Numbered from the stretch's first letter, positions 47,130 through 58,727 are shown. The stretch is 64,000 nt of DNA from Podocnemis expansa (GCA_007922195.1 ML682008.1:6019708-6083707); one strand, 5' to 3'. The notes: generated from the sequence alone by a model not told the origin. Numbers and translations are program-made.

Positions 47130-48490
47130 ACGCAAACTCTAAAGGTCAGAAGGGATTGATATGATCATCTAGTTTGATTTCCCGCACAGTGCAGGCCATG
47201 GAACCTCACCAACCCCCCCATTCAATAAACCACTACCCTATGACTGAGTTCAGTCCTCAAATTGTGATTTAAAGATTTTAAGTTACAGAGAAGTCACCAG
47301 CAATTGCCCAGTGCTACAGAGAAAGGTGAAAAAAACCCAGAGCCTTTGACAGTCTGCCCTGGGGGAAAATTCCTTCCAAATACGGTGATCAGTCAAACCC
47401 TGAGCATGTAGGCAAGACTTGTCAGTCAAACAGCCAAGAAGGAATTCTCTGTAGTAAGTCAGAGTCCATCCCATCAATTGTTCCATTAGCTTGTTTACCA
47501 CTAGGAGCCAAATTCCAAAGGGACAGCAGTGTTCATTTAGTTCAGTAAAACAAGCAAGGAGTCCTGTGGCACTTGAAGACTAACAAATTTATTTATTGCA
47601 TGAGCTTTCATGGTTGAAAACCCCACTTTGTCAGACACTCTGAAGAGTTCCCCCATCTTCAAAGCTTCTGACGAAGTGGAATTTTTTTCTCCCACAAAAG
47701 CTCATGCAATAAATAAATTTGTTAGTCTTCAAGTGCCACAGGACTCCTTGCTTATTTACTAGGGCCAAAGATCAGTTAATTGTCAAACTAGGCTGTCCCA
47801 TTATATCACCCCCTCCATGAATTTATCAAGCTCAATTTTAAAACAAGATTTATTTTTAATTTCTTTGCAACCATTGCTTCCTTCGTAAAGCTATTTCAGA
47901 ACTTGACTCCACTGATGAACAGAACCCTGCATCTAATTTCAAGTCTAAACTTTCAGATGGCCAGTTAATATCCATTTCTTGTGCCCATTTTGGGACTGAA
48001 CTTAAATAATTCCTCTCCTTCCTTGGTATTTATCCCTTGAATGTATTTATACAGAGCAATCATATCTCCCTTAAAACTCTTTTGAGTTGCCTCTTATACC
48101 ATTCCTCAGAGCATCCTGGTAGCTCTTCTCTGCACCTGTTACACTTTGAATTTGCCTTTCGTAAACAGAGGGGACCAAAACTGCATGTAGTATTCCATAT
48201 GAAGTTTCACCAGTGCCTTGCATAATGATATTAAAACCTCCCTGTCTGCTGGAAATATTCATTGAATGACCGCATTAGCTTTTTTCACGGCCACATCACA
48301 TTGGTGGCTCACAGTCATTCTGCGATCATCTAGTACCCCCAGGTCCTTCTCCTCCTCTGTCACTTCCCATTGATGCATTCCTCAGCTTATAGGAAAAGTT
48401 CTTCTTTGTCCCTAAAAGTGTGAACTTGCACTTTCCGCAATTAAATTTCATTTTGTATCTATTACTGCTGTTTACAAGATCATCCAGTAG
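47130..48490 (-). mobile_element. CR1/L3-like LINE, split by a Penelope remnant
   Basis: The minus-strand 3' tail is near 47140-47210 (ggtcagaagggattgatatg, then atcatctagtttga). The body continues beyond the palindromic insertion at 47549-47757. Around 48110-48200 the minus strand reads MEYYMQFWSPLF and QVQRRATRML, the C-terminal signature of CR1-clade proteins. It has many stops and is homologous to 17640-18050 and 15217-15450. Confidence 0.75.
47549..47757. mobile_element. Palindromic Penelope-family remnant 3
   Basis: The left arm (caagcaaggagtcctgtggc ... catgagctttcatgg) and the right arm (... aagctcatgcaataaataaa ... ccacaggactccttgctt) are two head fragments in inverted orientation, meeting near 47650. 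It is a near-perfect, 200-bp cruciform-capable palindrome. Confidence 0.85.
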
Positions 48491-48744
48491 CACCAGAGCA
48501 GAGTGAAGAAAGCAGGTGTTAGAGATGAGAATGGCTACAGCCAGAAGCACATACTTTGTAATTGGAGAAAGGGAGCAAGAGTGGAATGGCATGAAATGAC
48601 AGCAAAGGACAGGGATGAAAGGAAAGGGAATATCATCATTGTAATTATTAACAATAACATTCCTGACTCAGCTTTGAGATTCCATTTATCTTTCATCAAC
48701 TTAAGTGGAACTTTTCAGCTTGGAAAAGAGGTGTCTAAGAGGAG

Positions 48745-49222
48745 TGTTATGATAGGTTTATGAAATTATGACTCATTCCAAATAAAGTAAATAATGAAGT
48801 GGTGTTGTTTAGTCTATCTCATAACCCAAAAATCAGAGGTCACCAAATGAAATTAATAGGCTGCAGGTTTAAAACAATCAAACATTTCTTCACACAACTC
48901 AGTCACCCTGTGGAACTCTTTCAGAAGGTGTTCTGAAAACGAAGGGTATAACGGTATTCAAAAATTAAATAAATTCATGGTGCATAGGTCCATGAATGGC
49001 TATTAGCAAGGATGGGCAGGGATGTAAAACCATTCTCTGAAGTGTCTCTAGCCTCTGTTTGCCAGGAGCTGGGAATGGGCAACAAGGAATGGACCACTTT
49101 ATGAATACCTGCTCTGTTCATTCCCTCTGTATCTGCTGGCATTGGCTGCTGTCGGAGGATAGGACACTGGGCTAGGTGGGCCAATGGTCTTAGCCAGTAT
49201 GTCTGTTCTTATATCCTAACAT
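48745..49222 (+). mobile_element. CR1-type LINE, 3' end
   Basis: Ends with gggccaatggtcttagccag, tatgtctgttcttat, the tail common to many reptilian CR1 subfamilies. Upstream, broken coding sequence reads NPKIRGHQMKLIGCRFKTI-like, typical of the CR1 C-terminus. It is 5'-truncated. Confidence 0.75.
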
Positions 49223-49463
49223 GGGTGAAGTACTTGCATAGCTTGCAAGGGTATAGTAAGTTTTCAATTAATGTTTGAGATCCTGAGGTGGAAGATATTT
49301 TTATAGGTGTAAAATATTATCATTTTTCAGGTTTAATCAGACATGTTCATCTCTAGTGTAAATTCACTGAATTGAAGTCAACTGTGCCTCATCTAATTCC
49401 ATGAAGGATGAATCTGGCCCACGGGGTTCAATACAATATTTCTTTTCCTCTCTTTCTTTCCAG

Positions 49464-49574
49464 ACCTCTTCTAGCAAAAAGGAATGTCTATTTGAGAAAC
49501 AAGCACGACTGGGGTTTCGTGTACTGCTTCAGCCACATTTGCCTCACTTTTCAAATAGACATGTTTAATGACAA
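49464..49574 (+). other. Candidate in-frame cassette exon of HGF
   Basis: A strong acceptor (long pyrimidine tract ending ctctctttctttccag) precedes 111 bp that stay open in the phase set by exon 2, then CAA|GTGAAA could be a weak donor. Inclusion would add 37 codons between exons 2 and 3 and preserve the frame on both sides. The encoded peptide begins PLLAKRNVYLRNKHDWGFVY and has no family that I recognise. An internal imperfect inverted repeat (gtctatttgagaa and ttttcaaatagac) offers a repeat-derived alternative. There is no transcript evidence. Confidence 0.25.
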
Positions 49575-49807
49575 GTGAAATCTGAGATTAGTGCAAGCAG
49601 TGAAACTGCTATTCAGTGCTACAACCACAACCACTGAATTTCTTTGTGCTTGTCAGCACAGTTGTGGGTTTAAATACCAATTTGGGCTGCTTGCGTTCTT
49701 TTCTCAGAAAAACAGATCCATTGTCTTACTGTACTCCTTGGGATGCCATGTGTCATTACTATAAACCATGTAGGACTCCTTTCCTTACTGAGCTTTTTTC
49801 TTTCCAG

Positions 49808-49920
49808 GGCCTTTGCTTTTGATAGAGCTACAAAACGATGCCATTGGTTCTCTTTCACCAGCATGACAAATGGAGTAAGGAAGAAGCAAGACCATGCTTT
49901 TGATCTGTATGAAAAGAAAG
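49808..49920 (+). CDS. HGF: HGF exon 3 (N domain, second half)
   Basis: A 113-bp exon between ttctttccag and GTAACT. The split codon AA|G gives Lys81. It encodes [20 protein letters not shown] then [17 protein letters not shown], the second half of the N domain, with Cys92 completing the domain's disulfides. It aligns without gaps to human residues 86-122, and the core F.FD.A...C.WF.F pattern is kept. It ends in phase 1, as in mammals. Confidence 0.97.
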
Positions 49921-50595
49921 GTAACTGTTTTATTCCCCACAATGCTACAGAGAAGAGAATCAGCAAGTGACCTTTATGACTGTGTATTATTGCCTTGCTT
50001 TGTGATTATGAGAAGTTGATGTGTGTGTTGTACCTTTAAAACTCTGTTTGCAAAATGCCCTTTTGCTTTGCTGAAATACACAGCATAGTCATGGATTGTG
50101 TATTTAGGAGCCTCAGTTGTGTGATCTGTGGGGTTTGTGTAGCAAATTGCTGGATTGCACAGCTGCTTACTTGACTCATCCAGTGGGCTAGCGCCATAGG
50201 ATTTGGTGCTGCTCCTGTTTAGGTCACTGATGATGTCATTAGTTGAACATTCTCAGCATGTGCTTTTGGTAAATGGAACCTTTCAATTTACCTTTTTCAA
50301 TAGTATTCTTCATTGTGTTTTGGGTTAAGTATATTGGAAAAAGGCACTTTTTTTTTTTTTTTTGGAGAAGATAAAATTTCTGACATCATAAGTCTATCTT
50401 TACCACAAAAAGCTGCATGGCTTTCTGGAAGGGGAGAAAAAAAACCATCTTTGAGTGTTGGGGGGGGTGGAGGACCCCTTCTCAATAAAAATCCTTTTCA
50501 TTCAAAAAATGTCAGCTGGCTCTCAACATCTCTAATTAACAAGTAAAGAAGATATTCCACTGGATTCTTAGTTTCTTCCTGTTTTCTTCCAACAG
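49921..50595 (+). other. HGF: HGF intron 3 (675 bp)
   Basis: A short GTAACT...AACAG intron. It contains two homopolymer stretches (T-run near 50347-50363, G-run near 50460) and no recognised element. Confidence 0.9.
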
Positions 50596-50710
50596 ACTAC
50601 ATTAGAAACTGTATCCTTGGTAAAGGTGCAAACTACAAGGGAACAATATCTGTCACAAAAAGTGGCATCCAGTGTCAGGCATGGAATTCAATGATACCCC
50701 ATGAGCACAG
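50596..50710 (+). CDS. HGF: HGF exon 4 (kringle 1, first half)
   Basis: A 115-bp exon between cttccaacag and GTAAGC. It encodes [20 protein letters not shown] then [18 protein letters not shown], the N-terminal half of kringle 1 with its first two cysteines. GKG and the PHEH loop, which forms part of the MET-binding face, are kept. The position of human Arg134, a secondary heparin contact, is Ala here. The exon ends in phase 2. If intron 4 is retained, the next in-frame codons are AGG TAA, an immediate stop. Confidence 0.97.
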
Positions 50711-52149
50711 GTAAGCATAGCCTGAACATAAGAAGAGCTGGAGTCTCTTGGAGCTTTCTTGATATTCTGAACATTAAAAGCAAAGAAAATAAAATACAAA
50801 AATGTGTTGGTTTATTTTTAATTTTTACAAAGGAATAGTGGGTCTCTGACCCTATTCCACTTCAGCTCTGTAGCAATTATGATCTCTCTCTCAAATGACT
50901 AACCCATAAATATTTGACATTTGGTAATTTGGTCTTTTTTAATTACCTACCTGTATTTAAAATGAAGGATTTTTATGACTAGATTCTTCATTCAGTTATA
51001 CGTTGAGTAACTGAGTAGCTCCACTGAATTCTATATCCTACTTAAGGCCGAATTCATTTCCGAGATCCGACAATTAAAGAAAGCTAAGCATCCACAAATT
51101 TTCTCTGCACTTAACCCAAAAAAGCCACATTTTTCTTTTGCCGGTGCCCCCAAGTTCATTGTCTCCTATAGACAAATGCATGTTTTTGATGCTGAGATTA
51201 CTTTCAATAACCATAAGTGCCCCAAGATAGCATGATGGTGTATGTTTCAGACACAAAGGTGGTGGAGGCTACGGAGTCCTTCTTTGGGCTACTGGCTGCT
51301 GTTGGGTGGAGGGAGCTGGGGTGGACTGAGGGCTGGGTAACAGCAAATACTGCTGAGTGAAGATTATTAGGTGGAGGAAGCTGATTCTGGAATATACTAA
51401 GGACAGCATGGTGGGTGATGTGTGTAGGATTTCTAATCTGTCATATATTGATCTTTTTAAGGTTGGTGCTGATTAAAGGTATATCCAGCCAGTTTGGTGC
51501 TGTGGTCCAAGTAGCTGGCTCTGCAACAGTTTGAAGTGGTGATTGAGGATAGTGAAGAGAGGACAAATGATAAAAGCTGAACAGAGGGTAGGAGCAAGGA
51601 GCTGCATTAGGGCTGATGAGGAGGAGGATAGAGCAGTCTTTCTGCTGTTGGCTCTAATATTCAAATCCAATCAATTAGACTATTTCTTGTTTTTAAATGG
51701 AGGTTAACCACCCTGGTATCATAATACTAACCCTGAGAACAATCAAAGTCTATATTACTTTTAAGTCAGTGTGTCCTTATGTCTATATCTGTCTATACAA
51801 CATGTGGATGTGATGATCTATTGGGTGTCCCTTCTAGCGATCAGAGATCCATAACCTGATGTTAAAGATTCAAGAGCCAAATTCTGTCCTCATCAACCCT
51901 AAGAAGTGAAGTTACGTCAGATATACAACAGTGAACAGTAATTGACAGCAGAATTACCTTTGCAGGGTGCTGTTAAATTCTGCAAAACCCATATTTTCAT
52001 TTTTTCTAGGAGGCCCTCAGGGATAGTTTTAAGAATGTAGGGTGGCAGTTTTGGAAGTGTTAGTTTGTCAGTTTTAGGTGTTTGCAATTGTCTCTGGTTT
52101 GTTTTGGATCATGTTACAAGTTTTGTAGATTGAAAGGTTTGTTAAAACA

Positions 52150-52196
52150 CCTTGAGCCTGGGATAGGTATTGGAAATCAATAAATAAATGACTTCC
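52150..52196 (+). repeat. L2/CR1-like LINE tail fragment
   Basis: Reads accttgagcctgggatagg, then attggaaatcaataaataaa, like the 3' tails of L2-type LINEs and SINEs. It is very short. Confidence 0.35.
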
Positions 52197-52926
52197 CATT
52201 CATTTCCAGTCTATCATTACCAGTTTGGCTTTTTAAGTTTGATTTAGAAAACTAATCTCATTCACAACTGCTTCTCAGAGGAACCTGGTTTTAAAAGAGG
52301 TGTTTGCATGTGATGGATATCAATTTGAGAACTATTCACAATAAAAATATGCAGAATTGTTTTGGTTTATTATTTAGTTTCAGATTAGGATTATTTATAT
52401 GATATGTAAAATTAAATGGCATAGCAATAATTGGAGAATGGTACAATAGCTGTAGGACTTAATTTTTGAGCTAAGGACCTGATTGTTCTTAGCTCACACA
52501 GTGACTAAATCTTCATCACTCAGCACTTTGCAGAAAAATTCTCAGATTCTATTTTCTTAGGAGTAGTGGTAAAACTCCAGTTGACTTCAATGGTGGTAGG
52601 ATTTATAGCACTTTTGGTTTCCTGTAAATTAGTCTTGTAAGTGTATTCAGCAGTTTTACTTTTGCATTGTAGTAATGAGTGGCCACCCCACCTCATCTAA
52701 GAAGCATGCTGTGAGGATGACTTCCTCCTGCCTTGTGCAATATATTTTGTTTTAAAAGGTCACTTGATAAACAAGGTGGCCACATGTTAATTTTTGTTTC
52801 TCAACTTCAGAAAATTTGGTTTCCTAATGTGATGCTTGAGAGTGATGGGAAGAAAGCAAACAGTGGTGTGTTTGGAATTTATTAACATGAAGGGTAGGAA
52901 TTCTTAGATCAGTTTTGTCACATCAT

Positions 52927-52943
52927 CACCACAAGGTGGCACC
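52927..52943 (+). promoter_or_regulatory. CTCF-like motif
   Basis: CACCACAAGGTGGCACC is close to the CTCF core CCNNNAGGTGGCA as I know it, and lies in repeat-free intron 4 sequence. Function is unproven. Confidence 0.3.
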
Positions 52944-54004
52944 TGTCGTTGGCAAGGGGAGGGGGCAATATCCCTTTCCCATACTCATGTAAAGAAATGT
53001 TTCACTAAATTTTTGCATGAGATTTTCCTCAAAGCATGTACTTCAGAATGATTGTACTTTGATGTTAAAATGATTGTACTATTTTTCTTACTCTATATTC
53101 CAGTTGTCCCTAGAGCCCTTAGTGAAACCTGGGGCACTATTGTTCAAGGCACTGTACAGAACTAGAGTAAGATATTTCTTGCTCTGAAGAGGTTATAAAT
53201 TAAATAGGCAAGGCAGGTTCAAAGGGACATAGGAGCTTCTTCTCTCGATTATACTTGGATTTCTGCTTTGACCCTGAAGATTCTTTTGTTGCTCAGTTCA
53301 GACCAGGTGGGGAAAGGTGGGACTGCATGGGTCCTAGTGCACCCAGAGAAAGGGTCAGCTCTGGGTCTGAAGAGAGGAGAACGTGACTGCTTCTCTTTTT
53401 CTCTCCCCACCATGGTGTAGTACTACCTGCAGAAGCTACTCGTGTATCTTCTGCCAGTTTGCACTTCAATGATACTCGGTATGAATTATTTCAGAGATGG
53501 TTATGATTCTGACAGCATACCTAGAGTAATTTAGATTGACCATTGTCAAGATTTTGTAATCGTTATCAGTTTCGAGCTGAGAGACTCTCTGATGGCACAT
53601 TAATAAAGTGAAGTACTCTAACATGCAGTGACACTGTTTCACACATACACACGAGGTGTAATTCTCCAACAAGAAGTTTGCTTAGGGCTGTCTTTATCTT
53701 GCTTTTCAGTGCAGCATGTAGCTGCATGCACCCCCTACACCATCACAAATGTAGACAAGGTCTAAGATGTTCTGAGAGTTATATGATGAGAATGCAGAGA
53801 GGGCTGGGGAGAACAACAAATATGCAATGGGAAGCAGTAAAATGAGGAAAAGTATTCTTCCCAAGGATCAAGAACAGGAAAAACTCCCAGTAAGCAATGC
53901 AACTACTCTGCTAATTGTAATCAGAGTCTGAAGAATGAATATTTTGCACTTTAATTAACCTCAGCCTCCCCATACTCCTCAATCAACCTAACTGAATTGG
54001 CTGC

Positions 54005-54690
54005 TTGGCTCAGCTGACACTGCCAGTCCCGGACTCTTACCTTCTGGTAAGCCTAGAAAGAATTATTTCAGACTCGCCACATTTAGCATTTTCCCCACTG
54101 TCTGAGTGGCTGGCCTCAACCAGTGAGTGGCCCAATACATTATCCACTGGGCAAATGCCTGAGATTTCAGGCTTTCAGTGTACCTGGCTACCTGAAACTT
54201 CTGGCAGTACTGCTTCACTGAGAGTCTGACACAGTCTAAGATGTTGGCTTCAACTATGTCATAATCTCTGGTTTGGGTCTCCCCCAAGGACATATGGGCA
54301 GCTAGGGTCTCACCTCCTAAGTACAGGACAAGGTTCAGGGCCCAGATTGACTTCTCCCAGCTTGCTGCTGGAAACACCCTCTCAAAAGTCCCCTGATGCA
54401 TTGGAGTTGGTTGGTAGGCTTTGCATAGTCCCTAGCTTGCTGCCCTGGTGCTAGCCCTGCTCGCTTGACTCACCACACTTGGAAGCAGTTGTTGCTGGGA
54501 GACTGCTTATCTCTTCATGAACTGCTGGAGGCTCCTTTACTGGTTAGACTGCCAGTTCATCAGAGAATACCTTTCTGCCTCCTGGGTCTGCTGTATCTCC
54601 TGCACTGTCACTACCAGCCACTTCAGTGTCTCTTCCAGCTTAATGGCCGCTCTCTGCAAGGCTTTGAAAAAAGATCCTGAACAAGTCCCC
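54005..54690 (-). mobile_element. Ty3/gypsy gag fragment, SCAN-like
   Basis: The minus-strand open frame 54401-54063 reads FERVFPAASWEKSIWALNLV, then LYLGGETLAAHMSL, DYDIVEANILDCV and YCQKFQVARY. This is the helical pattern of the gypsy (Gmr1-like) gag that gave rise to vertebrate SCAN domains. Upstream (54690-54465) a broken KLEETLKWLVVTVQEIQQTQ segment matches the usual coiled N-terminal part. No protease or pol follows, so it is an isolated remnant. Confidence 0.65.
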
Positions 54691-55889
54691 GCTGCAGCTG
54701 ATTGCTATGGATCCTGTGACTTGGGTTCCTTGGGTTGTCTTGCCTCTCATAATAACAGGACTCTCAGACTTCACCCAGAGCAGTCACTCATGCTCATTTT
54801 TGTACAAATACAGACTCCATTGCTAAACCAGGCCCGCTTGGCCCCAAGGCTTTAGGCTGCTCACCCTTGGTCAGGAGGCAAACTAAAGTGCAGGTCTCCT
54901 GTCCTCCTTCCTGGACCTCTCCCTGGTTTCTCTATGGCTGGATTATAGTCTTCCTGCAGCTAGGGGGACAGCTGTTACTGCTTGCCTCATTAGCCAGCTT
55001 CCTGACATCTTCTAAACAGCATCTTCAGTATGGGGTTTCTTCCCAGCCATCTGGAGCTCTGCTGGCTCACCTTAGCCCAGTCCTGGCAGCTAAAAGACAA
55101 ATGGGGGGCCGAGGCACATAGGGGACCTATCTCCCTCTGCTTTGCCATATTAACCCTACAGCTGTCCTTTAAAATTTTTAAATTTATAATTTTACAAAAT
55201 ATCCTCACTATAGTCAGATAATCCCAGAGTAAGTGTTCTTTGCTTGAAACTTTCCAGTGGTTCAATTCCAAAATGTAATCTTTCATTTTTCACTGCAAAT
55301 GGACTTAACATGAGAATTAGAGATGAGCGAACAGATTCTGCAAGTTTAAGAAATGATTCAGATATCATTCTAGTCATAAAGAGAACCAGTGTGCAACTCC
55401 CAACCTTTTCTTATATTTAATCATTTCAGACACATAGCACATCATCCTCATAACTTCTGAGAGGCCCCATCTTTTTGCTGTCATGCCCAGGCCATGACAC
55501 ACTCTGCTACATCAGTCCACATGTTAGTCTCAGCTGGATTGGTCCTGTGTCCAAAGGTGCACTGACATTTGGTTTTGGAGCTTCATTTTATCTTAAATCC
55601 CTACTGGAACAGATTTTTTTAAAAATCTGATCAGGGACAAGATACAAGTATTTGATGCATTGGATGAGGTATGCTATATGTCATGGTAGGTACATGTAGG
55701 ATGGATGAATCTTAAAAGTTGTGTTTGGGGGAGACTGCTGATCACTCACTTTGAGTTAAGACCTGGTTCATAGGGAGAATGCTTCTGATGATGATCTTGA
55801 AGCTGAGCTGAGGGTTTGAAGACCAGAAGAGGGGGTTTGGGTAAAATTTTCTTTCATTATGTGGCCTTTATCAAATATAGGTTGCAATT

Positions 55890-57930
55890 GTTTGTTTGAT
55901 GATACCTCATGTGGGTTCCTGGTGCTGGGGTGTGGTTAAGTGATAATTATGGGTATGTGGTCAGTATAGTTTTGTTTGCTTATTTTTGTTGAAGCATGTT
56001 GTCTTGAAGTTTTGTATCGAAGCAGGTCTATTGTGTGACCTATTAATGAGGTGATCTACTTCTGTGGTGGAGAATCCTTGGTGAAGGTGATTTTAAGAGT
56101 GTTAAACTGTGTATTCCAGACTTTCTCCTCCGAGGATATTCTGTGGTATCTGATTGCTTAGCTGTAGATAACATTTCTTGATGTGTATGGGTGGTTACTG
56201 GATCTTTGGTGGTAAGCCTGGTGATCTGTGGATTTCTTGTATATAGTTTTCTGTAGGTTTTCATTGGTGAAGTTGGTAGCGTTGTTCAGGAAATTTGGTA
56301 TGGGAGTATTCTAGAGAGGGTTTGAAGTATAGGTAGTGGCTGGTGCAGTTGTGGTAGAAATCTCTGAAGGAATTTAGGGCATCTGTCCAGACTACGAAAA
56401 TATCATTCATGTACCTTGGGTATATCATAAATTTTTTGGGTGCATTTTTTCCTGAAATTCTTCCTCAAAGTGATCTGTGAAGAGGTAGGCGTATTGGTGA
56501 GCCATCCTAGTCTCCATGGTTTGGACAAGGTGTTTGCTGAATGTAAAGCTCTTTTATGGTGAGACTGAAATGGATGAGTTTGTTGGGTGGATATCTGAAG
56601 CAGGTGGAGATGTCGTCATGGTGAGGGATGTTGGTGGACAGGGAGGTGACATCCATGGTGGCAAATATGCTGCTCTGGGGGAGATTGTTAATGTTCTAGT
56701 GTTTCTGGAGGAAGTCAGTTGTCTCTTGGAAAAAATTGCCTTTTGTGTGTTAAGTGGTTTGAAGTTGATTTCTGAAACGCTTCATATGCATTCGAGTAGG
56801 CTGTGACCAGGTATGATGGGTGATCCTGGTTTCCCTCTTTTGTGTATCTTGGGAAGCATGTAAAAGTTCCCTAATATGGGTCCACTGGGGAGGAGATTGT
56901 AGAGTTTATCTCAGACTTGTCTAGGGAAGGATTTGATGTTATCCTTAATTTTGTGTGTGTGTATGGCGTAGCATTGTCTTTGAATCCTTTATAGTAGGAT
57001 GGTGTTGCAGAGTTGTCATTTGGACTTGTTGATGTATTCACCACAGATGAGACTTTGAGGTCCTTAATTTGGTCTGAGACTTTTATTGCTAGACGGTGGT
57101 TGGATTTCAGGGATTATATTGCTGACCTCTTGATGATGGAGAGATTGTGGTGGCTATGATATTTCTAAATTTCACAATCTTTTCCCCCCCTGAAGTTACC
57201 AGTGTAGCAACTGTATGCCTTCATCCACTGGCTGGTGTCCAGTTTCCAAAGGGATAGTCCAGTGTCATTCTTTTTTCTTAAAACTGTTGGTGGGGCCATG
57301 ATAGTTGTGGGTGATGTGGGCTTTGTTGTGAAATAATTCTTTGAGACAGAGTCAGTGAAAGAATTCTGTTCCTCCACTTATTAGTGTGATAGTCATTTCT
57401 GTGGTCAGGCAGATGTTCAGTCCCTTGGAGAGTGCAGATAATTTAGTTGTAATGAGAGTAGTCTTGATAGGTTGATGATGTTGGGGTGTTATATAGTGCC
57501 TATGTGGTGGGTCCCAGTGCCATGGTGTATCCTGGAAATGAACTTCTGTGAATAATAGAGTTGTTGTAGATGGTTGTACTTTTTTTTTAATTTTTTTCCC
57601 CATGGCTGTCATCTGTTTTTTTTTCTTCTTTGCAGTCCTCATTTTTCTCTTCCATTGTGTCAGAGCTTGTGGTGATTTCTTGTTTTTGAAGTAGTCCCTT
57701 CTGCCATATGTGGGGTGAAGGAGATGGCACCTCAGGTTTTCTGAAATTGTTTTGCGCAGCTGTTCAGCACATATAGAATGGCACATGGTGACCAGAGACT
57801 TGCAGATGGAAAGGCCTCTGGAGATGTGTTGTATTTGCTCAGGAGGTGCGTGTTGCACTTAAGTTTGGGTTCCATCTTCATGTTGTGGAGTATCCTTGTC
57901 AGATAGCAAAACATATTCCAGTGTTGTAGC
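55890..57930 (-). mobile_element. Penelope-like element, decayed RT region
   Basis: The minus strand carries successive broken frames. The first (57914-57732) includes HLLSKYNTSPEAFPSASLWS; a lysine-rich stretch and LSALSKGLNICLT (57858-57352) come next. A region at about 56658-56616 reads MDVTSLSTNIPHHD, the Penelope RT motif normally D-V-T-S-L-Y-T-N-I-P. The end is IYKKSTDHQAYH ... VIYSQAIRYHRI (56264-56043). This order is that of vertebrate Penelope-like reverse transcriptases. Many stops and frameshifts make it inactive. Confidence 0.8.
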
Positions 57931-58156
57931 TGAGTTGGTCACATAATATGAGAGAGGCACAAAGTGGGTAAGATAATATCTTAAATATTTTACTAAGTAT
58001 GGCCATTATAGATGATCCAAAACTATGCAGGAGTACAATGCTAATTTCCTACTTGGTCTCCTTAAATAGTGTCAAAATGTTAAAGATTAGATAGCAGGCT
58101 TGATGGAAGCTATTAACCCCCAAGACTTCCTCCTAGCTGGAGAGAGTTCTCTAGCT

Positions 58157-58660
58157 CAGTGGTTTCCAGCCTGTGGGCCAAAAGTGACCCATTGCTCCCC
58201 TTCCGCTGGCTACAGAAGGGAGCCACTATCTAAGGATTAATGCAGAGCATGTTGCCATGAGGCTACAAGAACAGTGCAGGCTGCTTGCTGCAGCCAAGGG
58301 GATGGGAGATCAGCATTCTCTTTCCCTTGGTTGTTGCAGGAAGCACAGCCAAACTTTTAGCCTGGATCCCTAGGCACTGAGGTCCCTGCTGATGCTAGAG
58401 GGAGGGAAGCACAGCCTAAGGACATAGGAATACTCCATGGGACTGAAGGATGCATGTGGTTTCCTTGCTGCAGTCAGGGGGACAGGAAATCGGCAAGGAT
58501 GCAGTCTCCTTCCTGAACTCCTTCCATCAGGCTGCAGCTGGGAGACGAGAAGAAGAGGTTTATTGGCAGAGCAGCCAGGACCTGCCATAACTAAGATGGG
58601 GCAGAACTCTAAAAATCAGTGCGTTACAGTTTGTCACCCGTCCTGATTTGGCTGCCAGGC
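58157..58660 (+). repeat. hAT-like repeat, partial
   Basis: Begins CAGTGGTTTCCAGCCTGTGG, a typical hAT left end. The matching right end could not be located, so the 3' boundary is uncertain. Confidence 0.35.
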
Positions 58661-58727
58661 CATGTGTGTCAATGTTTAATGACAGACCACTCATCTAAGA
58701 AATATGCAATGATTTGTAGTCCTTACC

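Larger units (their letters stand above)
44139..49807 (+). other. HGF: HGF intron 2 (5.7 kb)
   Basis: Starts GTAAGT and ends in ctttccag. It contains an L3-like LINE, a Penelope palindrome and a CR1 tail, annotated separately. The stretch 44139-46260 shows worn MITE-like sequence near 45225-45350 but no gene. Confidence 0.85.

Noticed and set aside
50347..50363. T-run in intron 3 as an acceptor tract for a hidden exon
   Set aside because: It is followed by no AG in a suitable context and no conserved coding.
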